64,000 nucleotides of DNA, taken from positions 1,178,001 to 1,242,000 of the forward strand of contig CAWCTX010000005.1 in NCBI GenBank assembly GCA_963798505.1. Reading direction: 5' to 3'. Position numbers and translations under genes: made by a program. This document shows positions 28,707-40,100 of the stretch, one piece after another; position 1 is the stretch's first letter, and each line of letters begins with the position of its first letter. The notes below the pieces were generated by a model, which worked only from the letters and a program-made list of their open reading frames with translations, had not been told where the DNA came from and made no database searches. This stretch comes from CAVWSM01 sp963798505 (GTDB lineage: Bacteria; Actinomycetota; Actinomycetes; Jiangellales; Jiangellaceae).

Positions 28707-30078
28707 TCAGGCGGCGTCGAGCAGCATGGCGCGGAGGCGGTGTTCGAGCTCGGATCCGTAGATGAGGTCGGGCCGTCGGCGGTCCGCCAGCGGGGCGTGC
28801 CGGGCAGCGGTGGCGGGTGGCTGGTGTAGGTGTGCCCGGTCGGGGTGGTGGTCTCGACCTGTCCGGTGTCCTCCTCGACCGCACGGGCCGACCAGCCGGG
28901 CATCGACTTGGCGTAGTTGCACGCCTCACACAACCCCTGCCCGTTCCGCACACTGGTCTCGCCGCCATCGGCGGCCGAGACGTGATGTGGTCGGACGTGC
29001 CGGATCGGCGCGTCACACCACGGGGTGCGGCAGGTCTGGTCGCGGACGACCAGCCACCGGCGCAACGCCTCGGGGAACACCCGCCGCCGCGAGTCCATGC
29101 CGACCAACGCGCCATCGCCGGGGCGGGTGTAGAGCCGCCGCACCCACACCGAGCAGGTGCTGTCCCGCACCATCCGCGCGGGCCAGCGCGGCCGGGATCG
29201 GCCCATAGCCCTCCAACACGGCGGGCTCGTCATCGCCGCCGAACAGCGTCGTGTCGGTCACGATCAGGTTGACCTCGACGTCGGCCTCGGCGTCGGCCCG
29301 TCCGGTGAGGCGGGAAACGAACTCGTCGGCCATGATCTGGTCACGGCTGCGCTCGTCGCCCTGCGCCTTGAGCGCGTCGGCGGCCCGCCGCAGCGCGGCG
29401 TAGGCGGCCACCCCCTGCGCGGCCGGCAGGAACCCGGACAGCCGGGCCATGGTGTCCGGCGCCGGCCGGCAGGTCACCCGCCGATCGGCCACCGCACCAC
29501 GCACCCGGCGCATAAACGCGGCCGGGTCGAGCCGATAGGCGGCCGCCCGGGCCTGCCGCTCGACCTGCAGATCACCCAGCCGCGGCAGCCGGTCGGCCAA
29601 CTCCTCGTCGACCTGGCGGCGGTGCTCGACCGACAGACACGCGGTCTCGCGGACCACGATCGTGGCCCGCCACTCACTGACCAGCCCGGCCTCCAGCGCG
29701 GCCAACGTGTGCGGCATCTCGTGCACCAACGCCTCAGCCAGCCCAAGGTGCCGGCCGCCCCGGCTCGCGCTGTCCCGCCGCGCCAACGCGACCTGGCAGC
29801 CGACGCCGCGGCCCAGCTCAGAGGCCTTCACCCCGGCCGCCTGCTGGGCGGCCCGCTGCGAATCGGCGAACCCCACCGTCACCCGGGCCTGCGCCGCCGC
29901 ACACGCCGACTTGATCATCTCCAGGGCCCGGATCTGCTCGATCCGCTCCGCGTCATCCACGCCGGAGTCGAGGACGGGACAGCCGGTCGACCAGCCCAGC
30001 TCAGCTCGGCCGTAGACAGCACAGCCGGGCTCTCAACCCCACGCGGGGGCGCCGGAGTGCCGCTAGCCTTCGTACATG
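28707..30078 (-). pseudogene. DUF222/REP13E12-type HNH endonuclease, frameshifted, with SOS box at its start
   Basis: DUF222 domain: VDDAERIEQIRALEMIKSAC, AEALVHEMPHTLAALEAGLV, EWRATIVVRETACLSVEHRR, ALRRAADALKAQGDERSRDQ and IMADEFVSRLTG. A one-base shift near 29180 leads to the HNH nuclease part: RRLYTRPGDGALVGMDSRRR, VFPEALRRWLVVRDQTCRTP, then WCDAPIRHVRPHHV and GLCEACNYAKSMPGW. Further shifts near 28800 (true end RPDLIYGSELEHRLRAMLLD) and near 29990 (SPAVLSTAELSW joined to STGCPVLDSG) are needed. The presumed ATG at 30078 lies inside a LexA box. These multicopy actinobacterial genes relate to the M. tuberculosis 13E12 repeats. DNA cleavage is inferred from the HNH residues. Confidence 0.82.
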
Positions 30079-30085
30079 TGTTCGA
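30070..30085. promoter_or_regulatory. SOS (LexA) box overlapping the HNH gene start
   Basis: The minus strand reads TCGAACACATGTACGA, which matches TCGAAC-N4-GTTCGA at 11 of 12 defined positions and the mycobacterial consensus TCGAACACATGTTCGA at 15 of 16. The ATG inside the box (30078-30076) is the likely start codon, so bound LexA would block transcription right at the coding start. Confidence 0.8.
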
Positions 30086-30156
30086 TTCTATCAGCACGAG
30101 CCGTCGGAACCCAGACCTAACCGCATCTGTGCATAAGACCTTGCACCTGCCAGCGG

Positions 30157-30729
30157 TCACTCCGCTGTCAGGTCGACCTCTGGCTCCACCGACGCCAAAG
30201 CATCGGCCGCCCGAGCCTCACCCTCAGCATCGAGCTCCTCGCGCACCACCCGGTAAGCGAGGGCCGCCCCATAGCCCTTGCGGGCGAGCTGCCCCGTCGC
30301 CCGTCGGACACGGGTCTGCCAGTCACGCCCCCGGGTGGCGGCGAGGCTGCGTCGGGCGAGTCGGCGAGCGGTGTCGGCCTCCTGGTCAGCGGTCAGGCCA
30401 TCGACCGCCGCATCGACCACGGCGCCGTCGACTCCTCGAACTCGCAGCTCCTGGGCGAGCGCTCGCCGTGCCAACCCGCGGCCCGCGTGCCGAGACTCGA
30501 CCCACGCCTCGGCAAACGACTCGTCATCGATCAGCCCCAGCTCGGCGAAGCGGTCAAGCACCGTCGACGCCGCCTCGTCGGGGACACCGCGGCGGCCGAG
30601 TGTCGCCGCCAGCTGTGCCCGCGTGCGTGGGCCGCGAGTGAGCTGGCGCAGAACGATCGACCGAGCGGCCGACTCGGGTTCGGCCGGTGGGCCGTCGCTC
30701 TCCGACGCCGCGTACTTCTCCTCGAACAC
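30157..30729 (-). CDS. recX: Regulatory protein RecX
   Basis: 190 residues from a GTG at 30729, ten bases after the recA stop. RecX binds RecA filaments and limits their ATPase and strand exchange. The family's three-helix repeats are seen in AARSIVLRQLTRGPRTRAQL, FAELGLIDDESFAEAWVESR, HAGRGLARRALAQELRVRGV and YGAALAYRVVREEL. It follows recA in one transcription unit, as in most actinobacteria, and therefore shares its SOS control. The first 20 residues are acidic and variable. Confidence 0.93.
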   Translation of the reverse strand: MFEEKYAASESDGPPAEPESAARSIVLRQLTRGPRTRAQLAATLGRRGVPDEAASTVLDRFAELGLIDDESFAEAWVESRHAGRGLARRALAQELRVRGVDGAVVDAAVDGLTADQEADTARRLARRSLAATRGRDWQTRVRRATGQLARKGYGAALAYRVVREELDAEGEARAADALASVEPEVDLTAE

Positions 30730-30739
30730 CGGATGCGGC

Positions 30740-32869
<2,130 letters not shown>

Positions 32870-33015
32870 GGATGCCACCTGTGGTCGGCGGGCCGGAGTG
32901 GTGGCCCGGGAACGTCGTGTCGTCACGCCTGAACGCTAGGGGGAACCCCCGACAGAACACCGGGCGCCGCGCGCACCTGTGGAAAGCCGAGGAGCCGATC
33001 CATACGATGTGGACA

Positions 33016-34308
33016 TTACCTCGAACGGTTGTTCGACACGGCACGACACGCCGGGATCGATGTGACCACCAGCAACCCGCCGACCAGCGCTGCTGCTCCC
33101 GCGTTGAGCGGCCCATAGCCGAAGACACCGACAACCACGCCGGCGAGCGCGCCGCCAAGACCGGCCGCCAGCCCCATCAGCAGGTCGGACGCGCCCTGCA
33201 CCGTCGGCCGGTCCTCGACACTGACCGCATCGGTCAGCAGGGTCGAGCCCGCCACCAGACAGCACGACCAGCCCAGGCCCAGCACGAACAGCCCCAGCGA
33301 GAGCCTTGGCGAGGCCCCAGGATCGGACGTGCCCGCCAGCGCCGTCGCCGCCAGCAAGAGCACTCCCCCGACCACGATCACCGGCACCCGCCCGAACCGG
33401 TCGGCCGCCCAGCCGACGACCGGCGACAGGGCGAACATCCCCAGGATGTGTCCGCTGATCACCAACCCGATCACCTGCAGAGACGCACCGCCGTGGTCCA
33501 TGTGGATCGGGGTCATGACCATCACCGAGACCATGGTCGTGTGTGCGACAGCGAGCGCACCCAGGCCCAGCAACGCAGCAGGCGAGTGAGACGCGGCCGC
33601 AAGCCCTTGACGAAGAACACCATGCCGGCGTACGGGAGTCGCAGCCGCCCCGTCACGCGTCCCGGCAAGCCGGCGGGCCAGCACCAACGGGTCGGGACGT
33701 AGCAGCAGCCAGATCATCAGCGTCGCCAGCGCCATCCCCACGCCACCCACGATGTAGGGACCCGCGAGCTTCTCGACGCCGACAGCCTCACCGACCACGC
33801 CCCCGAAGCCGACCAGGTTGGGGCCCACGACCGCGCCGATCGTGGTGGCCCACACGACGATGGACAGCGCGCGACCGCGATGCAGCGGCTCCGCGAGATC
33901 GGCCGCGGCGAACCGGGACTGCGAGGTGGCCGTGGTGCCACCCCCGTACAACGCACTGGCCAGCAGCAGCAGCGGGAAGCTCTTCCATTGCGCCGACGCG
34001 ACTGCCAAGGCAGCGCCGACCACCGCAATCCCGTAGCCGAACGTGAGCCCCGCCCGCCGCCCATGCGACACGGCAAGACGCGCGGCGGGTAGTGCCAGCA
34101 ACGCCGAGCCCATCACGCCGGCCGACGGCACCAGCCCGGCCAGGTCTTCGCGACCCAGCACATCGGATGCCAGCAGGGTGCCCACGGTGACGCCCGCCGC
34201 TACCCCGACGCCGCCCAGGATCTGGCTGCCGACGAGCACGCCCATGGTCTGCCGCTGGACGGCGGCAACCTCGAGCTCGGTCGCCGCGCTCCGCGTGTCA
34301 GCGTTCAC
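33016..34308 (-). CDS. Major facilitator superfamily transporter
   Basis: 430 residues with about 12 membrane helices. MFS features are the loop 2-3 motif RLAVSHGRRAGLTFGYGIAV and the symmetrical WAADRFGRVPVIVVGG in the second half. The N-terminal helix is MGVLVGSQILGGVGVAAGVT and the central loop is LARRLAGTRDGAAATPVRRH. It is probably a proton-driven efflux pump of the drug type, with substrate unknown. The start overlaps the end of the DUF3046 gene by 11 nt, and its last codons contain the recA SOS box. Confidence 0.88.
   Translation of the reverse strand: MNADTRSAATELEVAAVQRQTMGVLVGSQILGGVGVAAGVTVGTLLASDVLGREDLAGLVPSAGVMGSALLALPAARLAVSHGRRAGLTFGYGIAVVGAALAVASAQWKSFPLLLLASALYGGGTTATSQSRFAAADLAEPLHRGRALSIVVWATTIGAVVGPNLVGFGGVVGEAVGVEKLAGPYIVGGVGMALATLMIWLLLRPDPLVLARRLAGTRDGAAATPVRRHGVLRQGLAAASHSPAALLGLGALAVAHTTMVSVMVMTPIHMDHGGASLQVIGLVISGHILGMFALSPVVGWAADRFGRVPVIVVGGVLLLAATALAGTSDPGASPRLSLGLFVLGLGWSCCLVAGSTLLTDAVSVEDRPTVQGASDLLMGLAAGLGGALAGVVVGVFGYGPLNAGAAALVGGLLVVTSIPACRAVSNNRSR
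33021..33036. promoter_or_regulatory. recA: SOS (LexA) box upstream of recA
   Basis: TCGAACGGTTGTTCGA is an exact TCGAAC-N4-GTTCGA palindrome, the best in the window. It lies about 150 bp upstream of recA. It also encodes the last residues (SNNRSR) of the MFS transporter gene, so the operator is embedded in the neighbour's coding end. Confidence 0.92.
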
Positions 34309-34492
34309 TGTTTGGCAGCTCTAGATAGGCGGCGACGGCACGCCAAACGGTCTTGGTTTCCTCGCCGGCGTCCAGCGCCTCCACCACAGTGCGGTGCCCG
34401 AGCTGCGTGATCGACTGGTCGCGTGCCCACGTACGGGCATAGGTCGGACCCAGATGTCGCTCCATCCGCGCCCAGAAGTCCGTCAGTCGCAC
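34298..34492 (-). CDS. DUF3046 family protein
   Basis: 64 residues: MRLTDFWARMERHLGPTYAR, TWARDQSITQLGHRTVVEAL, then AGEETKTVWRAVAAYLELP. The family is small, actinobacterial and typically encoded just upstream of recA, as here (with an MFS gene between). Function is unknown. The helical, DNA-free composition gives no further clue. It overlaps the MFS gene. Confidence 0.9.
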   Translation of the reverse strand: MRLTDFWARMERHLGPTYARTWARDQSITQLGHRTVVEALDAGEETKTVWRAVAAYLELPNSER

Positions 34493-34508
34493 CGCGTCAG
34501 TATCCCCT

Positions 34509-35312
34509 TCATTTGAGCAGCAGCAGCCCGAGTCGCCGAGATGCGATCGACATGCCGACTGCGCCCATCACCGCGAGATATCCGGCATGCAGCAAGAGCT
34601 CCGGCTCGACGGCGCCCGTCGTCAGCGCCCGGCAGAGGGCGACCCCCTGGTAGAGCGGGGTCACCTGTACGACCGTCTGGATAGGGTCGGGGTAAGACGA
34701 CAGCGGGTAGAACGTGGCGGAGAACAGGAACAGCGGCAGCGTGACCAGGCCGATGAACTCGAAGTCCTGCCAGCTGCGCATCCACGTCGTCACGGCCATG
34801 CCCGCCCCGGCGAAGGCGAACGCGATCAGCACCGCGGCGAGCGGGACAAGCAGTCCCCACCACGAGCCGACCAGACCCAGGGCCACCATGACGACGAAGA
34901 ACGCCAGGGAGTAGATCGCACCGCGGAGCAGCGCCCAGGTGACCTCGCCCCATGCCACCTCTCGTGGCCCCATCGGGGTCGCCAGCAGGGCGTCGTAGGT
35001 CCTCACGTACTTCAGCTTGAAGAACACGTTGTAGGTGGCGTCGAAGATGGCGCCGTTCATGGCCGCGGTCGCGAGCATCGCCGGCGCGACGAACTCGGTG
35101 TAGCTGATGAGCTCGCCGTTGGGTGCCGGGAAGTCGCCGACCAGCGCAGACACGCCGACACCGATCGACAGCAGGTAGAACAGCGGCTCGAAGAAGCCAC
35201 TGACGAAGACGAGCCAGTCGTGTCGGTAGACGAGGAAGTTGCGCTCGATGAGCCGCCACGACCTGGCCTTCGGCGGCGGCAATGGAGTGATGCGCGTGAG
35301 CACAGTAGCCAC
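34509..35312 (-). CDS. ABC-2 type transporter permease (second channel subunit)
   Basis: 267 residues with six predicted membrane helices, the ABC-2 fold: RNFLVYRHDWLVFVSGFFEP, LFYLLSIGVGVSALVGDF, KYVRTYDALLATPMGPREVA, LFLFSATFYPLSSYPDPIQT and VVQVTPLYQGVALCRALTTG. It is the last gene of a three-gene exporter (ATPase, permease, permease). The two permeases resemble each other, so they likely form a heterodimeric channel of the DrrB/NodJ type. The substrate is unknown; small drugs or lipids are typical. Confidence 0.9.
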   Translation of the reverse strand: MATVLTRITPLPPPKARSWRLIERNFLVYRHDWLVFVSGFFEPLFYLLSIGVGVSALVGDFPAPNGELISYTEFVAPAMLATAAMNGAIFDATYNVFFKLKYVRTYDALLATPMGPREVAWGEVTWALLRGAIYSLAFFVVMVALGLVGSWWGLLVPLAAVLIAFAFAGAGMAVTTWMRSWQDFEFIGLVTLPLFLFSATFYPLSSYPDPIQTVVQVTPLYQGVALCRALTTGAVEPELLLHAGYLAVMGAVGMSIASRRLGLLLLK

Positions 35313-35321
35313 AGGTGTCCC

Positions 35322-36095
35322 TCACACGACCAGCCGGCGACGGAACGCACGCAGGGCAAGCCAGCCGCCGACGACGACCCACAGGCCGAGGTAGGCAGTG
35401 TGGCCGACGGCCGCCGTGAAGCCGATCTCGCCCAGCGTCATGCCTCGACAGAGCTCGACACCGTGCCACAGCGGTGTCACGTACGCGACGTACTCAAGCA
35501 GCAGCGGCAGCTGCGAGACAGGGAAGAAGGTGCCGGAGAACAAGAACATCGGGGTCACCACGAAGCGGAAGATCAGCGCGAACCCGGAGTCACGCTCGAC
35601 ACTCGCCGAGAACGCGAAGATCGGTGCGGCGAAAGCGAGTCCGGTGAGCGTCGCCGCAGGGATGGCAAGCACGCCCCACCATGACTCGACCGCTCCGAAC
35701 AGCGCGATCACCAGCAGGTAGAACGCGGACACGACAAACAACCGCGCACCCACCCAGCTGAGGTGGCCCAGGGCGACGTCGCGCGCACGCAGCGGAGTGG
35801 CCAGCATCGCGTAGTAGACGCGGTCCCACTTGATCGACCCGAGCACCGGGTAGGTGGACTCGAAGGCTGCCGCCATCATGGCCGTCGCCGCGAGGAGCCC
35901 CGGCGCGATGAAGGCCAGATAGCTGGCTCCGCCGAGCGCGTCCGGGCCCGCGCGGTCGTCGATGAACGATCCGAGTCCGAGGCCCATGCCGGCCAGCGTC
36001 ATGAACGGCAGCACGAACCCCGAGATCACCGTGCCGCGCCAGACCCGGCGGTACTGGAACAGCCAGTGCTCGAACGCGCGCAGCGTGAGCTCCAT
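35322..36095 (-). CDS. ABC-2 type transporter permease (first channel subunit)
   Basis: 257 residues, six predicted helices. LRAFEHWLFQYRRVWRGTVI, FMTLAGMGLGLGSFIDD, YLAFIAPGLLAATAMMAAAF, KWDRVYYAMLATPLRARDVA, FLFSGTFFPVSQLPLLLEYV and YVTPLWHGVELCRGMTLG mark the ABC-2 fold and align with its neighbour. Its ATG overlaps the ATPase stop (TGATG), and the second permease starts nine bases after it ends, so the three genes form one tightly coupled operon. Confidence 0.9.
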   Translation of the reverse strand: MELTLRAFEHWLFQYRRVWRGTVISGFVLPFMTLAGMGLGLGSFIDDRAGPDALGGASYLAFIAPGLLAATAMMAAAFESTYPVLGSIKWDRVYYAMLATPLRARDVALGHLSWVGARLFVVSAFYLLVIALFGAVESWWGVLAIPAATLTGLAFAAPIFAFSASVERDSGFALIFRFVVTPMFLFSGTFFPVSQLPLLLEYVAYVTPLWHGVELCRGMTLGEIGFTAAVGHTAYLGLWVVVGGWLALRAFRRRLVV

Positions 36096-37060
36096 CAGTC
36101 GACCAGCGTCCGGCCCGTGAGATGCAGGAAGACGTCCTCCAGGGTGCTGCGCCGCACGAGAGTGCTGACGGGCCTCACGTCGGTGGCTTCGACCTGCACC
36201 AGGATCGCCTCACCGTCGTCGGTGTAGACGAGAAGCCGGTCGGGCAGCGTCTCCGTACGCTCACCAAGACCGGCCAGCTTGTCGGCCATCGCCTCATGGT
36301 CATCGGGGTGGAACCGGAGCTCGACGACCTCGCGGGTGGCGTGCGCAGCAATGAGGTCGGCCGGCGAGCCCTCGGCGACGATGCTGCCCTTGTCCATCAC
36401 CACGAGCCGGTCGCACAGCTGCTCGGCCTCGTCCATGTAGTGCGTCGTGAGCACCAGCGTGACGCCGCGCTGCTTGAGCCGAAACAGCCGGTCCCACAAG
36501 ACGTGCCGCGCCTGCGGGTCCAGACCGGTGGTCGGCTCGTCGAGCAGCAGGACCTCGGGGTTGTTGACGAGGGAGCGCGCAATGGTCAGGCGCCGCTTCA
36601 TGCCGCCCGACAACGACTCCACCCGCTCCGCTGCCCTGTCGGAGAGCTGGACGAACTCCAGGAGCTGACGCGCCCGCCCCCGCACCTCCGCACGGGACAG
36701 ACCGAAGTAGCGCCCGTAGATCTGGATGTTCTCGGCCACTGTCAGCTCGAGATCGAGGGTGTCCTCCTGCGGAACCACTCCGAGGCGAGCCCGGATCTGC
36801 GGGCCCTGGGTCGCCGGGTCCATCCCCAGGATGCGCAGTGTGCCGGCCGAGGTCGGTGAGACGCAGCCGATCATGCGCATGGTCGAGCTCTTGCCGGCGC
36901 CGTTGGGTCCGAGGAAGCCGAAGGCCTCGCCACGCGCGACATCGACGTCAATGCCGTCGACGGCGACGAAGTCACCGAACCGCTTGGTGAGGCCGCGGGC
37001 ATGGATCAGCGATTCGTTGGCAGGGGGCACGGGCTCGACGTTATCGGGGTGCACCGACAC
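36095..37060 (-). CDS. ABC transporter ATP-binding protein, DrrA/NodI type
   Basis: About 321 residues from the GTG at 37060; a GTG at 37030 is an alternative. Walker A is FGFLGPNGAGKSSTMRMIGC, Q-loop VVPQEDTLDLELTVAENIQI, signature ESLSGGMKRRLTIARSLVNN, Walker B VLLLDEPTTGLDPQARHVLW, and H-loop LVLTTHYMDEAEQLCDRLVV. The C-terminal 80 residues form the regulatory tail typical of DrrA/NodI exporters. It energises the two ABC-2 permeases downstream. It is divergent from lhr, only about 70 nt away. Confidence 0.92.
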   Translation of the reverse strand: MSVHPDNVEPVPPANESLIHARGLTKRFGDFVAVDGIDVDVARGEAFGFLGPNGAGKSSTMRMIGCVSPTSAGTLRILGMDPATQGPQIRARLGVVPQEDTLDLELTVAENIQIYGRYFGLSRAEVRGRARQLLEFVQLSDRAAERVESLSGGMKRRLTIARSLVNNPEVLLLDEPTTGLDPQARHVLWDRLFRLKQRGVTLVLTTHYMDEAEQLCDRLVVMDKGSIVAEGSPADLIAAHATREVVELRFHPDDHEAMADKLAGLGERTETLPDRLLVYTDDGEAILVQVEATDVRPVSTLVRRSTLEDVFLHLTGRTLVD

Positions 37061-37131
37061 GTACGAAACGGGTTTCTCGGGCACCTCTCCTGCCGCGGCC
37101 CGCCGAGGAACTGTCGGGGCTACAGGGCAGG

Positions 37132-40100
37132 ATGGCGGACATGGGCGATGTGCTCGAGCTGTTCGCACCGGCGACCAGGGCCTGGTTCTCCGGGGCCTTC
37201 GCCACGCCCACCGCTGCCCAGGAAGGTGCGTGGCGCGCGATCGCGGCCGGGCGGCACTCCCTTGTCGTCGCACCGACAGGGTCGGGCAAGACGCTGGCGG
37301 CGTTTCTGTGGGCGCTTGACCGGCTCGCCACCGAGCAACCTCCGGAAGACCCGATGCAGCGCTGCCGGGTGCTCTATGTGTCGCCCCTCAAGGCCCTCGC
37401 CGTCGACGTCGAGCGCAACCTCCGGGCGCCGCTCAACGGCATGCGCCAGGCCGCGGCGCGACTCGGCGTGCCCGAGCCGGACGTCGCGGTGTCCGTACGA
37501 TCCGGCGACACCCCCGCCGATGAGCGGCGGCGGTTCGGCCGTCGGCCACCCGACGTGCTCATCACCACCCCGGAGTCGCTCTTCCTCATCCTCACGTCGC
37601 AGGCGAGAGAGGCGCTACGCGGTGTGCGTTCGGTGATCGTCGACGAGGTGCACGCCGTCGCCGGCACCAAGCGCGGTGCGCATCTTGCGCTCTCCCTCGA
37701 GCGCCTTGACGCCTTGCTGCCCGAGCCGGCCCAGCGCATCGGGCTGTCCGCGACGGTGCGTCCGGTCGACGAGGTGGCGAGGTTCCTGTCCGGGGGTCGC
37801 GCCGTCGAGGTGGTCACCCCACCGAGCGACAAGGAGATGCGGCTCGACGTCGTGGTGCCGGTCGAGGACCTCGCCGATCTTGCGACGGCGCCACCGCTCG
37901 AGGGCGTCGATCCCAACGCGCACGCGTCCATCTGGCCGCACGTCGAGGAACGCGTTGCCGACCTGGTGCAGGCGCATCGGTCGACCATCGTGTTCGCCAA
38001 CTCGCGACGGCTCGCGGAGCGGCTGACGGCGCGCCTCAACGAGATCGCCCACGAGCGCGAGTCTGGGGAGACCCTCGACCCTGCCGGCTCCTTGGCACCC
38101 GCACAGACCATGGCGCAGGCCGGCGCCGCGCGCGGGGTGCCGGGACTGCTGGCCCGCGCACACCACGGCTCGGTCAGCAAGGAGCAGCGAGCCCTGATCG
38201 AGGAGGACCTCAAGGCGGGGCGGCTGCCTGCCGTGGTCGCCACGAGCTCGCTCGAGCTCGGCATCGACATGGGGGCGGTCGACCTCGTCGTCCAGGTGGA
38301 GGCACCTCCGTCCGTGGCGAGCGGGCTGCAGCGTGTCGGCCGTGCCGGGCACCAGGTGGGCGCGGTGTCGCATGGTGTGCTCTTCCCCAAATACCGCGGC
38401 GACCTCGTGCAGACCGCTGTCGTTGTCGAGCGCATGCAGGCCGGGCTCATCGAGGAGCTCGCGGTCCCCCGCAACCCCCTCGACGTCCTCGCCCAGCAGG
38501 TCGTCGCCATGGTCGCCATGGACGAGTGGCCGGTCGACGAGCTGCTCGCGCTTGCCCGTCGTGCCTATCCGTTCGCGACCTTGCCCCAGTCCGCCTACGA
38601 CTCGGTGCTCGACCTGCTCTCCGGGCGCTACCCGAGTGATGAGTTCGCCGAGCTGCGGCCACGGCTGGTCTGGGACCGCGTGGCGGGGACCGTCACCGGG
38701 CGACCGGGTGCGCAGCGACTGGCGGTGACGAGCGGCGGGACGATCCCCGACCGCGGGCTGTTCGGCGTGTTCCTCGTGGGCAGCGAGCGTGCCGCGCGGG
38801 TGGGCGAGCTCGATGAGGAGATGGTGTACGAGTCGCGCGTCGGCGACGTGTTCACCCTCGGCACCACCTCGTGGCGCATCGAGGACATCACGCACGACCG
38901 GGTCCTCGTGTCACCAGCGCCGGGCCAGCCGGGCCGCCTGCCGTTCTGGAAGGGCGACACCCCGGGCCGGCCGGCCGAGCTGGGCAAGGCGATCGGCGCG
39001 TTCGTCCGCGAGGTCGGCGGTCTGCCCGACGAAAGCGCGCGCGAGCGCGTGGGCGGCGCCGGGCTCGACGCGTGGGCGGTCGACAACCTGCTCGCCTACC
39101 TTGCCGAGCAACGGGAGGCCACCGGGCACCTGCCCACCGACCGCACGATCCTGGTCGAACGGTTCCGCGACGAGCTCGGCGACTGGCGCTTGGTCGTCCA
39201 TTCGCCGTACGGCGCCCGCGTGCACGCGCCATGGTCGCTGGCCGTCGGGGCGCGGCTGCGCGAGCGCTACGGCGTCGATGTCCAGGCCGTGCACTCCGAC
39301 GACGGCATGGTCTTCCGGCTGCCCGACGTCATGAGCGACGGCGGCGACGAGCTGCCCGGTGCCGACCTGGTCGCCCTCGACCCCGACGAGGTGGAAGAGC
39401 TCGTCACCGCTGAGGTTGGTGCGTCAGCGCTGTTCGCCTCGCGGTTCCGGGAGGCCGCCGCCCGTGCCTTGCTGCTGCCGCGGCGCGACCCACGACGGCG
39501 GACTCCCCTCTGGCAGCAGCGCCAGCGCAGCGCGCAGCTCCTCGAGGTGGCCAGCAAATTCGGGACGTTCCCGATCGTGCTCGAGACGGTGCGCGAGTGC
39601 CTGCAGGACGTCTATGACCTTCCCGCGCTTGTCTCGCTGCTGCGCGATGTGAGCGCGCGCCATGTCCGGGTCGTGGAGGTGGAGACGCCGCAGCCGTCGC
39701 CGTTCGCCCGATCACTGTTGTTCGGCTACGTCGCGTCCTTCATGTACGAGGGAGATGCCCCGCTCGCCGAGCGTCGCGCGCAAGCCCTCACCCTCGACTC
39801 CGCGCTGCTGGCCGAGCTGCTGGGTCGTGCCGAGCTGCGCGAGCTGCTCGACGCCGAGGTGCTCTTGCGCACCGAAGCCGAGCTCGAGCGCACCGCGCCG
39901 GATCGGCAGGCGCGTGACATGGAGGGCGTCGCAGATCTCGTACGGCTTCTCGGTCCGGTCACCGCCGACGAGGTGCGTGACCGCTGCGCGTCGCCCGTAA
40001 ACGCGGGTGAGTGGCTGGTCGAGCTGGCTGCGGCCCGTCGGCTGATCCGAGTCCGCATCGCGGGTGACGAGCGGTGGGCGGCGATCGAGGATGCCGGTCG

